NCBI RefSeq assembly: GCF_002262935.1 | Contig: NZ_NPIA01000002.1 | Coordinates: forward strand, 310,001 to 374,000 | DNA from: Lottiidibacillus patelloidae | Lineage (GTDB): Bacteria; Bacillota; Bacilli; Bacillales; SA5d-4 | Direction of reading: 5' to 3' | DNA length: 64,000 nucleotides | Shown: piece after piece, positions 18,231 through 27,646 of the stretch | Layout of the letters: each line of letters begins with the position of its first letter | How positions within the stretch are numbered: position 1 is the first letter of the stretch | Translations under genes and position numbers: made by a program | Notes under the pieces: generated by a model | The model's input: only the letters and a program-made list of their open reading frames with translations | Database searches by the model: none | Told to the model about the DNA's origin: nothing

Positions 18231-18381
18231 GAAAAGCTGAGATGACTGACTTGCTGTAAAGCGCAGTCAAAATACGGAGACTCCTACGGGAACAGCCCGT
18301 GTCCGAAGACCCCGATAGAAAGCGATTTTTTGCTTTCTAAGGAGGCTGAGGCCGGGCCCGTGGAAAGCGAAGGATTTTGAC
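18231..18381 (+). repeat. Intergenic repeat, type 2 (copy A3)
   Basis: It begins with the same GAAAAGCTGAG head as type 1 but continues into a different body: GGAGACTCCTACGGGAA, GTCCGAAGACCCCG, AAGGAGGCTGAGGCCG, CCCGTGGAAAGCGAAGG. GAGACTCCT and AGGAGGCT can pair. The same type follows two type 1 units at 55801. Confidence 0.85.
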
Positions 18382-18407
18382 AAAGCATATAAATATTTCC
18401 TAATAAT

Positions 18408-18443
18408 AAAAAAACCATCCAGATTGTAAGTCTGAATGGATTT
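18408..18443 (-). terminator. Terminator of the minD end, repeat-associated
   Basis: A CCATTCAGA / TCTGGATGG stem, with T residues after it on the minus strand. The hairpin core and the 40 bases beyond it (TCTAT...TATAAACTTTTTGTT...AGCCT) resemble the region after engB at 55967-56050, so the terminator seems part of the composite repeat. Confidence 0.8.
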
Positions 18444-18481
18444 GGCCTTGTCTATTCTTATAAACTTTTTGTTCCAGCCTT

Positions 18482-19279
18482 TTAACGAATGCCGAAAAAC
18501 TTTTTCATTTTCGTAAACATAGTTTTGTCATCATTCATATCTAGTAAAGGAACAGATTCACCTAAAATACGTCTCGCAATATTACGGTAAGCAATCGCTG
18601 ACTTTTTCGTAGGATCTAAGACGATAGGTTCACCAGTATTTGCCGCCTCAATCACTTGGTCATCGTCAATTACGACTCCTAAAATATCGATGGACAGTAC
18701 TGAAACAATTTCTTCAACGTCTAGCATCGTTCCTTGTTTCACCATATGATTACGAATTCGATTGACAATTAAACGTGGTGACTCGATGTGAGGCTGTTGC
18801 TCAAGCAAGCCGATAACACGGTCAGCGTCACGAATCGCCGAGATTTCCGGAGTAGTAACAACAATTGCTTTATCCGCTCCTGCTATTGCATTTTGGAAAC
18901 CTTGCTCAATTCCAGCTGGACAATCGATTAAAATATAATCAAAGTCATTTTTCAAGTTGTTTATAATCTTTTTTAATTGTGTTGGCGTTATAGCTGATTT
19001 ATCCTTTGTTTGAGCTGCAGGCAATAAATAAAGATTTTCAAAACGCTTATCCTTAATTAATGCTTGCTCAAGGCGACAACGCCCTTCTGCAACATCGACA
19101 AGATCATAAATAATTCTGTTTTCAAGACCCATCACACAATCTAGATTACGCAAACCAATATCAGTATCAACTAAACATACTTTCTTCTCAGCCAATCCTA
19201 AAGCAGATCCTAAATTGGCAGTAGTAGTAGTTTTACCTACTCCACCTTTTCCAGATGTAATTACGATCGCTTCACCCAT
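18482..19279 (-). CDS. minD: MinD, division-site ATPase
   Basis: A membrane-binding ParA-type ATPase that, with MinC, blocks division at the poles. The product of about 265 residues has the deviant Walker A KGGVGKTTTT (from residue 11), LVDTDIGLRNLD, DYILIDCPAGIEQGF, and the C-terminal amphipathic membrane-targeting helix MFTKMKKFFGIR. ATG 19279 has GGGGG 9 bases upstream, while ATG 19288 lies too close to it. It follows minC and ends the mre-min operon. Confidence 0.97.
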   Translation of the reverse strand: MGEAIVITSGKGGVGKTTTTANLGSALGLAEKKVCLVDTDIGLRNLDCVMGLENRIIYDLVDVAEGRCRLEQALIKDKRFENLYLLPAAQTKDKSAITPTQLKKIINNLKNDFDYILIDCPAGIEQGFQNAIAGADKAIVVTTPEISAIRDADRVIGLLEQQPHIESPRLIVNRIRNHMVKQGTMLDVEEIVSVLSIDILGVVIDDDQVIEAANTGEPIVLDPTKKSAIAYRNIARRILGESVPLLDMNDDKTMFTKMKKFFGIR

Positions 19280-19294
19280 AATGGTCATCCCCCT

Positions 19295-19963
19295 TTAAAG
19301 CTTTGCTAAACTAAGATTTCTTTTTGTGAGTACTTGTAATTTATCAATAATAATAGATTTATCTTCTTTCTCTATATAAGCACATTCCATATCATGCTTG
19401 TCATCTTGTTGTTCAGGAGAACGGTTAACGATATTACCAATTCGCAGTTGTTGAGGAGCCATTTTTGATGCAACAATAACAGCTTCTTCATTTCCATTAT
19501 TGCCAGCATGAGCAGTTCCTTTTAATGCACCCATGACGTAAATGTTTCCAGTAGCGCTAACTACTCCTCCTGGGTTGACGTCACCAATTAGTAATAAGTC
19601 GCCTTGAACAGTTAACTCTTGCCCCGAACGAACAATTTGTGTAAATGATTCAATTCGATTGTTTTTAATTAATTGCTCTGCTTCTTCTTTCGACATTACA
19701 TTAGATTCAATATCTGAAATCACTAGATTTTTCTTATTACGAATTGTATTACGTAACATTTCTTGCTGATCGCTCGTTAAATAGCGATTTCCTAATCTAA
19801 CTTTAATAGATACTAATTTATCTTCAGAATATTGATGAGGAGTGATTGAAAGTTTTTCTTCCAACTCTTCAATGATGTCTCGAAAGGCACATGAATCACT
19901 TAGGTGAAAAATAAGACCATCTTTCGTACCTTTGATGGTTACATTATTTAGTTGTTGTACCAT
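19295..19963 (-). CDS. minC: MinC, septum-site inhibitor
   Basis: Inhibits FtsZ polymerisation when recruited by MinD. The 222-residue product has the N-terminal FtsZ-inhibitory domain (VTIKGTKDGLIFHLSDS) and the C-terminal beta-helical domain (VQGDLLLIGDVNPGGVVSATG, IYVMGALKGTAHAG). GGGGTGA precedes ATG 19963. It lies 15 bases before minD. Confidence 0.95.
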   Translation of the reverse strand: MVQQLNNVTIKGTKDGLIFHLSDSCAFRDIIEELEEKLSITPHQYSEDKLVSIKVRLGNRYLTSDQQEMLRNTIRNKKNLVISDIESNVMSKEEAEQLIKNNRIESFTQIVRSGQELTVQGDLLLIGDVNPGGVVSATGNIYVMGALKGTAHAGNNGNEEAVIVASKMAPQQLRIGNIVNRSPEQQDDKHDMECAYIEKEDKSIIIDKLQVLTKRNLSLAKL

Positions 19964-20022
19964 TACTGTTCACCCCAATATGTTTATATTCAACAATCTA
20001 ATTTCAATCTCCTCTTTTTGAA

Positions 20023-20538
20023 TTAACTTTCTTCCGTACTGAACAATGATATTTTAATAACCATTTTCTTTAAAAGAATGTAGAAGAGTATTAGGACTAT
20101 ACTATTAAAAATAATACTCGGTAATAATAGTTTTTCATAAAAAGCGAGCATAGAAATAGTAGTAATTCCAATCATTGAGTAAATCGTAAATACTAAAAAT
20201 TCTAAAAGTACTATACTTATTATACTAAATAAAGTCATTAAGAAAAATTGTATATGTAAATAATTTGAGACTTGTTTAAATAGATAGACGATTACAGTGA
20301 ACGAGAATGCATAAACACCAATGACGTCTGTATATAGAAAATCATATAAAAAACCAAAGCTAATCGCATAAACGACAGCAGCATTTTTCGGACCATCAAG
20401 GGCAATAAATAATAGAATAAGAAATAAAATACGAGGGACCATTATTGTTTCATCATTTTTCGTTAGTAATACTTGGAATACAGTACTTTCTAAAATAAAA
20501 AACATAAAAACGATGGCAGGGAGTAATAGCCGTTTCAT
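20023..20538 (-). CDS. mreD: MreD, rod-shape membrane protein
   Basis: An integral membrane component of the elongasome. The 171-residue product has about five hydrophobic helices and the family pattern FYDFLYTDVIGVYAFSF. The ATG overlaps the mreC stop by 4 bases, showing translational coupling. Sequence conservation is low, as normal for MreD; position between mreC and minC secures the call. Confidence 0.93.
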   Translation of the reverse strand: MKRLLLPAIVFMFFILESTVFQVLLTKNDETIMVPRILFLILLFIALDGPKNAAVVYAISFGFLYDFLYTDVIGVYAFSFTVIVYLFKQVSNYLHIQFFLMTLFSIISIVLLEFLVFTIYSMIGITTISMLAFYEKLLLPSIIFNSIVLILFYILLKKMVIKISLFSTEES

Positions 20539-21392
20539 TGCGTTTCCTCCACAGCACCGTTTATTTCTCGCTCTATTACCATAACATGGTCAATATCATA
20601 AAAGTTTGCCGACGGTTCGACAATCGCCATTTGAGTCGCCCCATATTCATCAGCTCGCACTTCAGTTATTGAACCAATAACAAGCCCGCGCGGGAAAATT
20701 CCACCAAGCCCAGATGTAACAACAGTTGCTCCTACTTCTAGTGTAATATCGCTTGGTATTTTCTTAAAAAGTAGTTTCTTACTTTCAGGATCATAACCTT
20801 CAATCAGTCCAAATGCAGCTTCATCTCCATCAACAATCGCTGATATACGGTTAGTTCGATCTACGTCTGTTAATATTTGGACAGTCGAAGAAAATGGTGA
20901 CACATCTTTTATTTTCCCGATTAAGCCTTCTGCAGTGATAACAGCCATTTTAGCTGTTACTCCGTCTTGTGCGCCAATATTAATCGTAAAGAAGCTATGC
21001 CATCCATCTGGCGTTCTAGCTATGACTGAGGCATGTCTAATAACATAATTCCGCAAACTGTTTTCCTTACCTATTAACTCCATCAATCTTTTGTTTTCGC
21101 TTCGAAGTTGGTTTGCTTCAACCGATATTTTCACAAAATCTTCTAGTCTCGATTTTAATAGTTTATTTTCTTCATAAACATATTTAATTTCTTCGACATT
21201 CTCAAAGAAACCCGCTACTAATTGAGCGGGCTGATAAAATAACGATTGTACCCAACCGACTGAGTCCATAATAAATTGCTCTGGTAAAGTAAGTTGCTCA
21301 CGGTCTCGCATGGAAATACCAATTAAAGCAACTAGCAAAATAATACTGACTAATAAAACAATTAATTTTTTATTGGAAAAAAACTGTGGCAT
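20535..21392 (-). CDS. mreC: MreC, rod-shape-determining protein
   Basis: A bitopic protein linking MreB filaments to cell-wall synthases. About 285 residues: a membrane helix at about 10-28, a coiled coil at 65-110 (VEEIKYVYEENKLLKSRLED) and the beta-barrel MreC domain (VIARTPDGWHSFFTINIGAQDGV, AEGLIGKI, VVTSGLGGIFPRGLVIG). ATG 21392 has GAAGG 8 bases upstream. A GTG at 21401 overlaps that site. Confidence 0.95.
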   Translation of the reverse strand: MPQFFSNKKLIVLLVSIILLVALIGISMRDREQLTLPEQFIMDSVGWVQSLFYQPAQLVAGFFENVEEIKYVYEENKLLKSRLEDFVKISVEANQLRSENKRLMELIGKENSLRNYVIRHASVIARTPDGWHSFFTINIGAQDGVTAKMAVITAEGLIGKIKDVSPFSSTVQILTDVDRTNRISAIVDGDEAAFGLIEGYDPESKKLLFKKIPSDITLEVGATVVTSGLGGIFPRGLVIGSITEVRADEYGATQMAIVEPSANFYDIDHVMVIEREINGAVEETQ

Positions 21393-21425
21393 ATTAAACA
21401 CCTTCTTCTAACCAATGATTCTAAT

Positions 21426-22454
21426 TTATCTTGTTGATGAAATCCCTGCCTTGGATTTAAATTTATGAAGATATTCCAACGACTTTCCTGTTCCTATAGC
21501 TACACAGTCAAGCGCGTTTTCAGCAATTAATACTGGCATTTTCGTTTCGTCATTGATTACTTTATCTAAGTTCTTTAACAATGCTCCGCCACCAGTTAAG
21601 ACGATCCCACGATCCATAATGTCTGCAGCAAGTTCAGGAGGCGTTTTTTCTAACGTTCCTTTGACAGCTTCGACAATGCTAGTAACAGTATCTTGTAATG
21701 CTTCCACTACTTCTTCCGCAGTTACATTTAACGTTTTCGGTAATCCAGAAACTAAATCACGTCCGCGAATATCCATTGTAATATTTTCATCAGTGCAACA
21801 AGCTGATCCAATTTCCATCTTTAAGCTTTCTGCCGTTCTTTCACCAATCATTAAGTTGTACTTCTTTTTAATATATTGAATAATTGCTCGGTCCATTTCA
21901 TCTCCAGCTACACGAACGGATTGACTAATAACAATTCCGCCTAATGAAATAACAGCAACTTCAGTTGTTCCACCACCGATATCAACAACCATACTACCAG
22001 TTGGTTCCCAAACAGGTAAGCCTGCGCCAATTGCTGCTGCAAATGGTTCTTCAATCGTAATCGCTTCTTTCGCACCTGCAAGCTTCGTCGCGTCTTCTAC
22101 TGCGCGCTTTTCTACTGCAGTAATACCAGAAGGCACACAAACCATCACACTCGGTTTACGAGATAGTACGGAACGGCTCTTTTGCGCTTGTTTAATAAAA
22201 TATTTCATCATCATTGCTGTTGTATCAAAATCTGCAATGACTCCGTCTTTCATCGGTCTTACTGCAACGATATTCCCTGGCGTACGACCAATCATATTTT
22301 TTGCATCATTACCTACTGCTTGAATTTGACCTGTATCTGTACGTCTAGCCACTACGGATGGTTCCCTAACGACTACACCTTTTCCTTTAACATAAACGAG
22401 GGTATTAGCTGTACCTAAATCAATGCCTAAATCTCTTGAAAACCCACCTAACAT
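21426..22454 (-). CDS. mreB: MreB, actin-like cell-shape protein
   Basis: A membrane-associated actin homologue that directs lateral wall growth. The 342-residue product has [89 protein letters not shown] and [18 protein letters not shown] 22454 has AAAGGAAG upstream. First of mreB-mreC-mreD-minC-minD. Confidence 0.98.
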   Translation of the reverse strand: MLGGFSRDLGIDLGTANTLVYVKGKGVVVREPSVVARRTDTGQIQAVGNDAKNMIGRTPGNIVAVRPMKDGVIADFDTTAMMMKYFIKQAQKSRSVLSRKPSVMVCVPSGITAVEKRAVEDATKLAGAKEAITIEEPFAAAIGAGLPVWEPTGSMVVDIGGGTTEVAVISLGGIVISQSVRVAGDEMDRAIIQYIKKKYNLMIGERTAESLKMEIGSACCTDENITMDIRGRDLVSGLPKTLNVTAEEVVEALQDTVTSIVEAVKGTLEKTPPELAADIMDRGIVLTGGGALLKNLDKVINDETKMPVLIAENALDCVAIGTGKSLEYLHKFKSKAGISSTR

Positions 22455-22524
22455 GTATGTATCTTCCTTTCTGTTCATAAAAACTCTAAACTTCATTATA
22501 CTTTAAAATTTGTCATTAAGATAG

Positions 22525-23211
22525 TTATACATATCCTTTTTCTTTCAAACTAATAAATTTTTTATCACCGATAATAAGATGATCTAACACTTCAATACCA
22601 AGGACCTTACCTGCTTCAACTAGGCGTTTTGTCACATTTATATCTTCACGACTAGGTGTTGGGTCACCGCTTGGATGATTGTGCATACAAATAACAGACG
22701 CTGAAGATCGTCGAATGGCATTTTTAAAAACTTCGCGCGGATGAACAATTGAAGCATTTAAACTTCCGATAAAAATGGTTTGCCGATGTAGCACTTGGTT
22801 TTTCGTATTCAAATATAAACAAACGAAATGTTCTTGTGTTAACGTTCGTAATTCCTCCATGACATAATGCGCCGCATCTTCAGGAGAACGAATTACATAC
22901 TTTTCGGATACTTTTAAATTAGCAAGACGTTTTCCAAGCTCGATCGAAGCGCATAATAGAACAGCTTTAGCTTTCCCAATTCCTTTAATGTTCATGAGTT
23001 CTTCAATTGTAGCATCTTTAAAATATCGTAATCCTTCAAAGTGCTTTAATATTTCGATTGATAATTGCATGACAGATTGTTCTTTCGTCCCTGTTCGCAG
23101 TAAAATTGCTAATAGCTCCTGGTTCGATAACTTTTCTGCTCCATCAAAAATTAATTTTTCACGCGGTCTTTCAGATAATGGGAAATCACGAATCATGACA
23201 TCTTCCTTCAT
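22525..23211 (-). CDS. radC: RadC-family JAB metalloprotein
   Basis: A RadC/UPF0758 protein of unknown biochemical role. About 228 residues: an N-terminal helix-hairpin-helix (LMNIKGIGKAKAVLLCASIELGKRL) and a C-terminal JAB/MPN domain with the metal motif HNHPSGDPTPSREDI. ATG 23211 has GGAGGAGG about 10 bases upstream; an internal ATG at 23196 with AAGGAAG is a second possibility. It lies between maf and mreB as in B. subtilis. Confidence 0.95.
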   Translation of the reverse strand: MKEDVMIRDFPLSERPREKLIFDGAEKLSNQELLAILLRTGTKEQSVMQLSIEILKHFEGLRYFKDATIEELMNIKGIGKAKAVLLCASIELGKRLANLKVSEKYVIRSPEDAAHYVMEELRTLTQEHFVCLYLNTKNQVLHRQTIFIGSLNASIVHPREVFKNAIRRSSASVICMHNHPSGDPTPSREDINVTKRLVEAGKVLGIEVLDHLIIGDKKFISLKEKGYV

Positions 23212-23250
23212 CAATTAGTTCCTCCTCCATGACGGATGCACTTAGAGGAA

Positions 23251-23808
23251 TTATTGGAAACGGCTTAATTCACGAATTGTCCGGGATATAGGTAAGCCTA
23301 CAACATTAAAGTAATCGCCATCGATTTTTTTCACTAACATAGCACCGAATCCTTGAATTCCATATGCACCAGCTTTATCAAATGGTTCACCACTTTGGAT
23401 GTATGTATCTATATCCTTTTTCGTAAGGTTCCAAAACATTACTTTTGTTTCTTCATAAAATGTGATAGATTTTTCTAATGTCTCGATTGCTACTCCGGTA
23501 AAAACGGAATGCGTGTTCCCAGATAATAATTGTAACATTTCTACTGCTTCTTCTTTGCTTTTTGGTTTCCCTAATCTTCTATCACCGATCGCAACAATCG
23601 TATCTGCCCCAATAACTACACAATCTTTATTTTTCGAGAAAACATCTTTTGCTTTTTGCTGTGCTAATGACTGAACAATATTAGCCGGGGTATCTTTTTC
23701 ATTCATGACTTCTTCAATATCACTGACGATTATTTCAAAAGTTAGATTCACTTGCTCGAGCAATTCTTTCCGTCTTGGAGATCCTGATGCTAAGATTAAT
23801 TTTTTCAT
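23251..23808 (-). CDS. maf: Maf, nucleoside-triphosphate pyrophosphatase
   Basis: Hydrolyses dTTP/UTP and modified nucleotides, and in Bacillus is linked to septation. The 185-residue product starts [17 protein letters not shown] and has [18 protein letters not shown], the [12 protein letters not shown] motif, and [34 protein letters not shown]. First gene upstream of radC in the maf-radC-mre cluster. Confidence 0.97.
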   Translation of the reverse strand: MKKLILASGSPRRKELLEQVNLTFEIIVSDIEEVMNEKDTPANIVQSLAQQKAKDVFSKNKDCVVIGADTIVAIGDRRLGKPKSKEEAVEMLQLLSGNTHSVFTGVAIETLEKSITFYEETKVMFWNLTKKDIDTYIQSGEPFDKAGAYGIQGFGAMLVKKIDGDYFNVVGLPISRTIRELSRFQ

Positions 23809-23883
23809 TTACTCCCCTCCAACGCCCATTATTTTTTTCGACAATACTTTTCGTTTTATGACACTTACTATAGATATTCTGAA

Positions 23884-23914
23884 ACAAAAAGGAATTCATT
23901 ACTCATGAATTCCT
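23884..23914 (-). terminator. Terminator of spoIIB
   Basis: AGGAATTCAT / ATGAATTCCT stem, followed on the minus strand by TTTTTG. It separates spoIIB from maf. Confidence 0.88.
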
Positions 23915-23922
23915 AGTATTTA

Positions 23923-24921
23923 CTATTTAAATAATAATCCATATACCGTTAACGCGTTTAATAAATGTTGCTCACTTGCCCATAAATGGCTAGCTTGTCC
24001 ACTTTCCTTATATTCATTAAAACTCTTACCTGCATTTATGACGTTTGTGACAAATGTTTTTTCTTCGCTCGTCAACGTTTCGATTGAACTTGCGATACCT
24101 TCTAATGATGTTATCATTTCTTTTACTTCAGACCATTTCTTTTCGTCAAAAGATCCAGTCGTCAATGCTGCTGAAGTTAACAAGACGAGCTCTGAATATT
24201 CTTTTGCTGCATTTTCTACTAGAGCAACCTTATTACTGTCTGTACTAGAAAAAGTGCCGCCTTTCATGACGAACTCTTTTACATACGGGTCCTCTTCATT
24301 AGCTGAACTATAATTACTGCTTAACGCCATTGCTTGATCTTTTGTTGACGTTACCCCTACAAATACATAAAACAATCCTTCGTTTTCAAGCGAGGCCGCT
24401 ACAAGCCCATTATTTTTAACCTCTTGTATGATCTCATCTGCTTTTGCTTGCGAAGAATAGACACCTATTTGAATAATGTTAACAGCTAAACTCGGCAAAT
24501 CCGAAGTAACCGGAGATTTCGTATTAGGAGGATCCTCCTCTTCATCCCCTTGATCAACTACTGCTGGTGTACCGTTGCCGTTAACTGGTACGTCTTCTGT
24601 TTGTCCAGTCGTGCTAAACATTTTTAAAATAATGACACCGAGTGATATCCCAATGAACAATGCTAAAGCGATAGGAAAGAAAAAGTGCTTTGGAATAACA
24701 ATAAATTTCTTATTGCGATTTGACTTGTTTTTTAAAACGTTGCGCAAGTAATTCGCATTATCTTTATTGCTTGGGTCACTAGCAAATAAAATATCGTCGT
24801 TGTTGATCTCTCTTTCAGCAGTGGCTGCAATTTCTTCCTCTGCTTTTTTAAATTCGTTCTCTTTTCTCTGATTCCGATTGTCGTCAAAGGTAATTTTTAT
24901 TTGTCTGTTTGGCTTGTCCAC
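23923..24921 (-). CDS. spoIIB: SpoIIB, SPOR-domain septal sporulation protein
   Basis: Helps localise the engulfment septal-peptidoglycan hydrolase complex (with SpoIIDMP in B. subtilis). About 332 residues: a charged cytoplasmic N-terminus, a membrane helix near 80-102 (FFFPIALALFIGISLGVIIL), and an acidic linker. A SPOR-like domain follows (LAVNIIQIGVYSSQAKADEIIQEV, GLFYVFVGVTSTKDQA), then a helical C-terminus. GTG 24921 is favoured because AAAGGGAG is 8 bases upstream; GTG 24930 touches that site. Position next to maf matches B. subtilis. Confidence 0.92.
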   Translation of the reverse strand: MDKPNRQIKITFDDNRNQRKENEFKKAEEEIAATAEREINNDDILFASDPSNKDNANYLRNVLKNKSNRNKKFIVIPKHFFFPIALALFIGISLGVIILKMFSTTGQTEDVPVNGNGTPAVVDQGDEEEDPPNTKSPVTSDLPSLAVNIIQIGVYSSQAKADEIIQEVKNNGLVAASLENEGLFYVFVGVTSTKDQAMALSSNYSSANEEDPYVKEFVMKGGTFSSTDSNKVALVENAAKEYSELVLLTSAALTTGSFDEKKWSEVKEMITSLEGIASSIETLTSEEKTFVTNVINAGKSFNEYKESGQASHLWASEQHLLNALTVYGLLFK

Positions 24922-24980
24922 TTTTCCCACTCCCTTTCTTTTCAGTGGATAACCTCAACTTTTCTTCACCTTATCATAAT

Positions 24981-25018
24981 GAAAAAAAAAAAGAACAAGA
25001 CTTTTGTCGTCTTGTTCT
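24981..25018 (-). terminator. Terminator ending the pilus operon
   Basis: A perfect 10-bp stem AGAACAAGAC / GTCTTGTTCT with a 7-base loop and more than ten T residues on the minus strand. It separates pilO from spoIIB. Confidence 0.93.
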
Positions 25019-25035
25019 AAGCGATTATCGACATA

Positions 25036-26055
25036 TTATTCAGTCGATAAAAACAGTTCATTTATTTTGAAAATATCATGGATCTTCCATGTGCCATTTA
25101 TTTTCTTTAATACATACGTTCCTTCAATAATTCGGCTTTTATAGTCACTACCTTCATCATTACTACTTACTTTCTGTACGTAGTTGACAGAAGCTTGCGA
25201 ATTTCGCACTGTATCAATCGTTACAGAAAGGAGTTCGACATGTAAGTTTTGCCCAATAAGTTCTGACGCATGTGCTGCTACCTGAGAGCTTTCATCTTCA
25301 GTTGAAGTTGTTGTGAAAATTCTCGCCAATCCATCAGCATCATTATTATTAATCGCAACGACATATTGATTTAATACCGCATGCAATTCAACGTCATCAG
25401 GGTTTACTTTCGTTCCAAATAACGGGTTCGTTTTCGATCCAACATTATAAATTTCTTGCATTGGTAATGATTCTAACTCTGCTTTATATTTTGGGAAGAA
25501 ATAAGTAGATAAAGTAACATCGTAAACCACTTCCCCTTGTGTTCTTAGTTGTGCAAACGAGTTATCAGCCGTTCCAGCTTCGCCATCTTCTGAGAAACTT
25601 AAATCATCGATTGTCGTAATACGCGTATTGTTTTCTAATGATTTCAAGAAAGTCTGCATTGCGAAATAATTTGGTGACGTAACCGAAAGCGCTACTGTTA
25701 CTTTATTCGTTTGCTCATCTTCAAGTACTCGTTGCGTTACTTCTAAATTTAAAATTTCACTATCTGAGATAACTTTCGCCTTTTCAATACTAAACAAAAA
25801 TTGGCCAACATAAGCTTTCGCAGGCACTTGATCATGGAGCGATTTTAATTGGACGATTGTATCATTTTGCGTGTCAGACACACGCTGTTTCGCACTAAGT
25901 AAAAGCGTTGCCTCCATTTTCTGCTTTTTCTCGAGCTTTTCTTTTTCAGCAACTAATGGATTTATCATACCTACATATATATATGCAATAATTAATACAG
26001 TAACCATTGTTATAGAGATGAAGAGAACGAGAGGGTTTCTAAATAAGTCTTTCAT
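25036..26055 (-). CDS. pilO: PilO-like T4P alignment protein with C-terminal NTF2-like domain
   Basis: An inner-membrane T4P assembly protein. The 339-residue product has one N-terminal helix (about 9-30), a coiled coil (EKEKLEKKQKMEATLLLSAKQR), and a PilO-type ferredoxin-like region (VPAKAYVGQFLFSIEKAK, VTSPNYFAMQTFLKSLENNTR). After residue about 215 it continues with a fold resembling NTF2/SnoaL (HAVLNQYVVAINNNDADGL ... GTYVLKKINGTWKIHDIFKI). Ordinary PilO proteins are about 200 residues and lack this. It overlaps pilN by one base and ends the operon. Confidence 0.85.
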   Translation of the reverse strand: MKDLFRNPLVLFISITMVTVLIIAYIYVGMINPLVAEKEKLEKKQKMEATLLLSAKQRVSDTQNDTIVQLKSLHDQVPAKAYVGQFLFSIEKAKVISDSEILNLEVTQRVLEDEQTNKVTVALSVTSPNYFAMQTFLKSLENNTRITTIDDLSFSEDGEAGTADNSFAQLRTQGEVVYDVTLSTYFFPKYKAELESLPMQEIYNVGSKTNPLFGTKVNPDDVELHAVLNQYVVAINNNDADGLARIFTTTSTEDESSQVAAHASELIGQNLHVELLSVTIDTVRNSQASVNYVQKVSSNDEGSDYKSRIIEGTYVLKKINGTWKIHDIFKINELFLSTE

Positions 26056-26642
26056 TATTCTCCTCCCTCCTGTTCTGCTTGAACAGCTTTTACAGTTTCT
26101 AAATCTAATGTAATCGAGTATTGCACATAAAATCTTGGTAATACTTCGTTTTCATTATTAGAAACCTCTTTAATTTCAATATCATCTAAACTAACATTTG
26201 TTACAAATGACAATGAACTTAAACCGTCCGTGTACATTGACATTTCTGGCAGCGTATCAAATTTAACATAAATATCGACAATACCATTTTCAGAGAAAGT
26301 ATAATCAATAAAATAACCACGCTCAGGCAATAATTTAACAAAATCATTTAAAATACCAACACTAGAAAAATGGAATGCTTCAATCTTATTGACGTCTTGT
26401 ACATATTCATCAATAAAAGATCCAGATTGCATATCAGTTATTTTCGCTTCAAGAGCTATACGTTCCGCCTCTGCACTTTTTATCTTCGTTTCTAGCATTT
26501 CAATTTCACTGGAGACACTACTATATTTAACATACATAAAAGCTCCACTTGCTAACACAGTTGCGATTAATATGTAAATTAAAATTCTAAAAATAGGGTG
26601 CGCTTTAGGTTTCTCACGCAATAAATTAATTTCTACGTTCAT
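26055..26642 (-). CDS. pilN: PilN-like T4P assembly protein
   Basis: A bitopic inner-membrane protein that links cytoplasmic PilM to PilO. The 195-residue product starts with the PilN motif VEINLLREKPK, which binds PilM. A membrane helix follows at about 20-38, a coiled coil (IEMLETKIKSAEAERIALEA) and a small periplasm-facing PilN domain (SSVGILNDFVKLLPERGYFIDY). The start overlaps the pilM stop by 4 bases. Confidence 0.9.
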   Translation of the reverse strand: MNVEINLLREKPKAHPIFRILIYILIATVLASGAFMYVKYSSVSSEIEMLETKIKSAEAERIALEAKITDMQSGSFIDEYVQDVNKIEAFHFSSVGILNDFVKLLPERGYFIDYTFSENGIVDIYVKFDTLPEMSMYTDGLSSLSFVTNVSLDDIEIKEVSNNENEVLPRFYVQYSITLDLETVKAVQAEQEGGE

Positions 26643-27643
26643 TTCGTTTGCACCTCTTTAAGTGCTAATCCTAGTGCTAAGTACTGCTCGCGTGGCAGTG
26701 CTTCACCTGTATCCGTTTGGAATACACCTTCATCAAATGACATAATTGGCACAGTGAAACGATCTTTCATTTTACCAATAACATCACTTAAATATGGATT
26801 ATCACCGATGATTAGTATTTTTGTAATTTCTTCCTTGCCTTTTGTTAACGTAAAGCGATAGAAATTCATCACACGATCCATTTCTACTATGTCTTCCTCA
26901 ATAACAGCTTGCAAGTCTTCCTCATTTTTCGTCCATGCAATTTTACCGTCAGATACTTCCCATGAACCTTCATCAAATTCATTAACAATATGTCTTGAAA
27001 ATACAGGGAACTCTTCATTGAAGATTGTTAAATTTACAGACGAAAGGTCATACTGAATAAGCAGTAAATGTTCATTTTCCACATCTTCCATTGCTGAATA
27101 ATATAACCGATAAATCGATAAGGAAGAAATATCAGCAACAACAGCATCTAACGACACATCTTCTAATAACTGACGGTATTGTTCAACCGTTTCTTCAGGG
27201 GCAGCAATTAGAAGAATATCTTGCTTATTCTTTTGCTCAGAATTTGGCAGTAATTTAAACTCGAATAACGGCTCCTCAAATGGTAAATGAATACTAGCAC
27301 CTAATTCTAAAAACAAATGTGATTGAATTTCGTCTTCTAGTAAATCACCAGGAACTTGAACACGCCTGATAACGATAATTTGATCTGGAACGATAAACTG
27401 CACTTCACGATTTTTAATCTTCCATTCTTCTACACATTCTGCCAGAATAAAAGTTAGTTTTTCTCTGTTTTGAATCTTACCTTCTTTAATAACGCCATCT
27501 GGCAAATATCTTTCCTTACAATCTTTTACTACTATTTCTTTTCCATTATTTTTTAACTCTAAATAACGAATAACATGGTCCTTGATGACAATGTTAACTT
27601 TTCTTTTCGGCTTAAAACTTAAATCAAAACCCACTATTTTCAC
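26639..27643 (-). CDS. pilM: PilM, actin-like T4P assembly protein
   Basis: A cytoplasmic FtsA-like ATPase-fold protein that binds the N-terminus of PilN. The 334-residue product shows VQFIVPDQIIVIRRVQVPG, LFLELGASIHLPFEEPLFEF, DVSLDAVVADISSLSIYRL, the phosphate-loop-like LLIQYDLSSVNLTIF, and ITKILIIGDNPYLSDVI. The nucleotide-binding glycines are weaker than in Gram-negative PilM. GTG 27643 is used; a GTG at 27634 is an alternative. Confidence 0.87.
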   Translation of the reverse strand: MKIVGFDLSFKPKRKVNIVIKDHVIRYLELKNNGKEIVVKDCKERYLPDGVIKEGKIQNREKLTFILAECVEEWKIKNREVQFIVPDQIIVIRRVQVPGDLLEDEIQSHLFLELGASIHLPFEEPLFEFKLLPNSEQKNKQDILLIAAPEETVEQYRQLLEDVSLDAVVADISSLSIYRLYYSAMEDVENEHLLLIQYDLSSVNLTIFNEEFPVFSRHIVNEFDEGSWEVSDGKIAWTKNEEDLQAVIEEDIVEMDRVMNFYRFTLTKGKEEITKILIIGDNPYLSDVIGKMKDRFTVPIMSFDEGVFQTDTGEALPREQYLALGLALKEVQTK

Positions 27644-27646
27644 TTC

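Noticed and set aside
17924-18381. Repeat array as an insertion sequence, CRISPR or MITE
   Set aside because: No transposase, no terminal inverted repeats or target duplications that I could see, and only two or three units of 153 bp with no short direct repeats and spacers.
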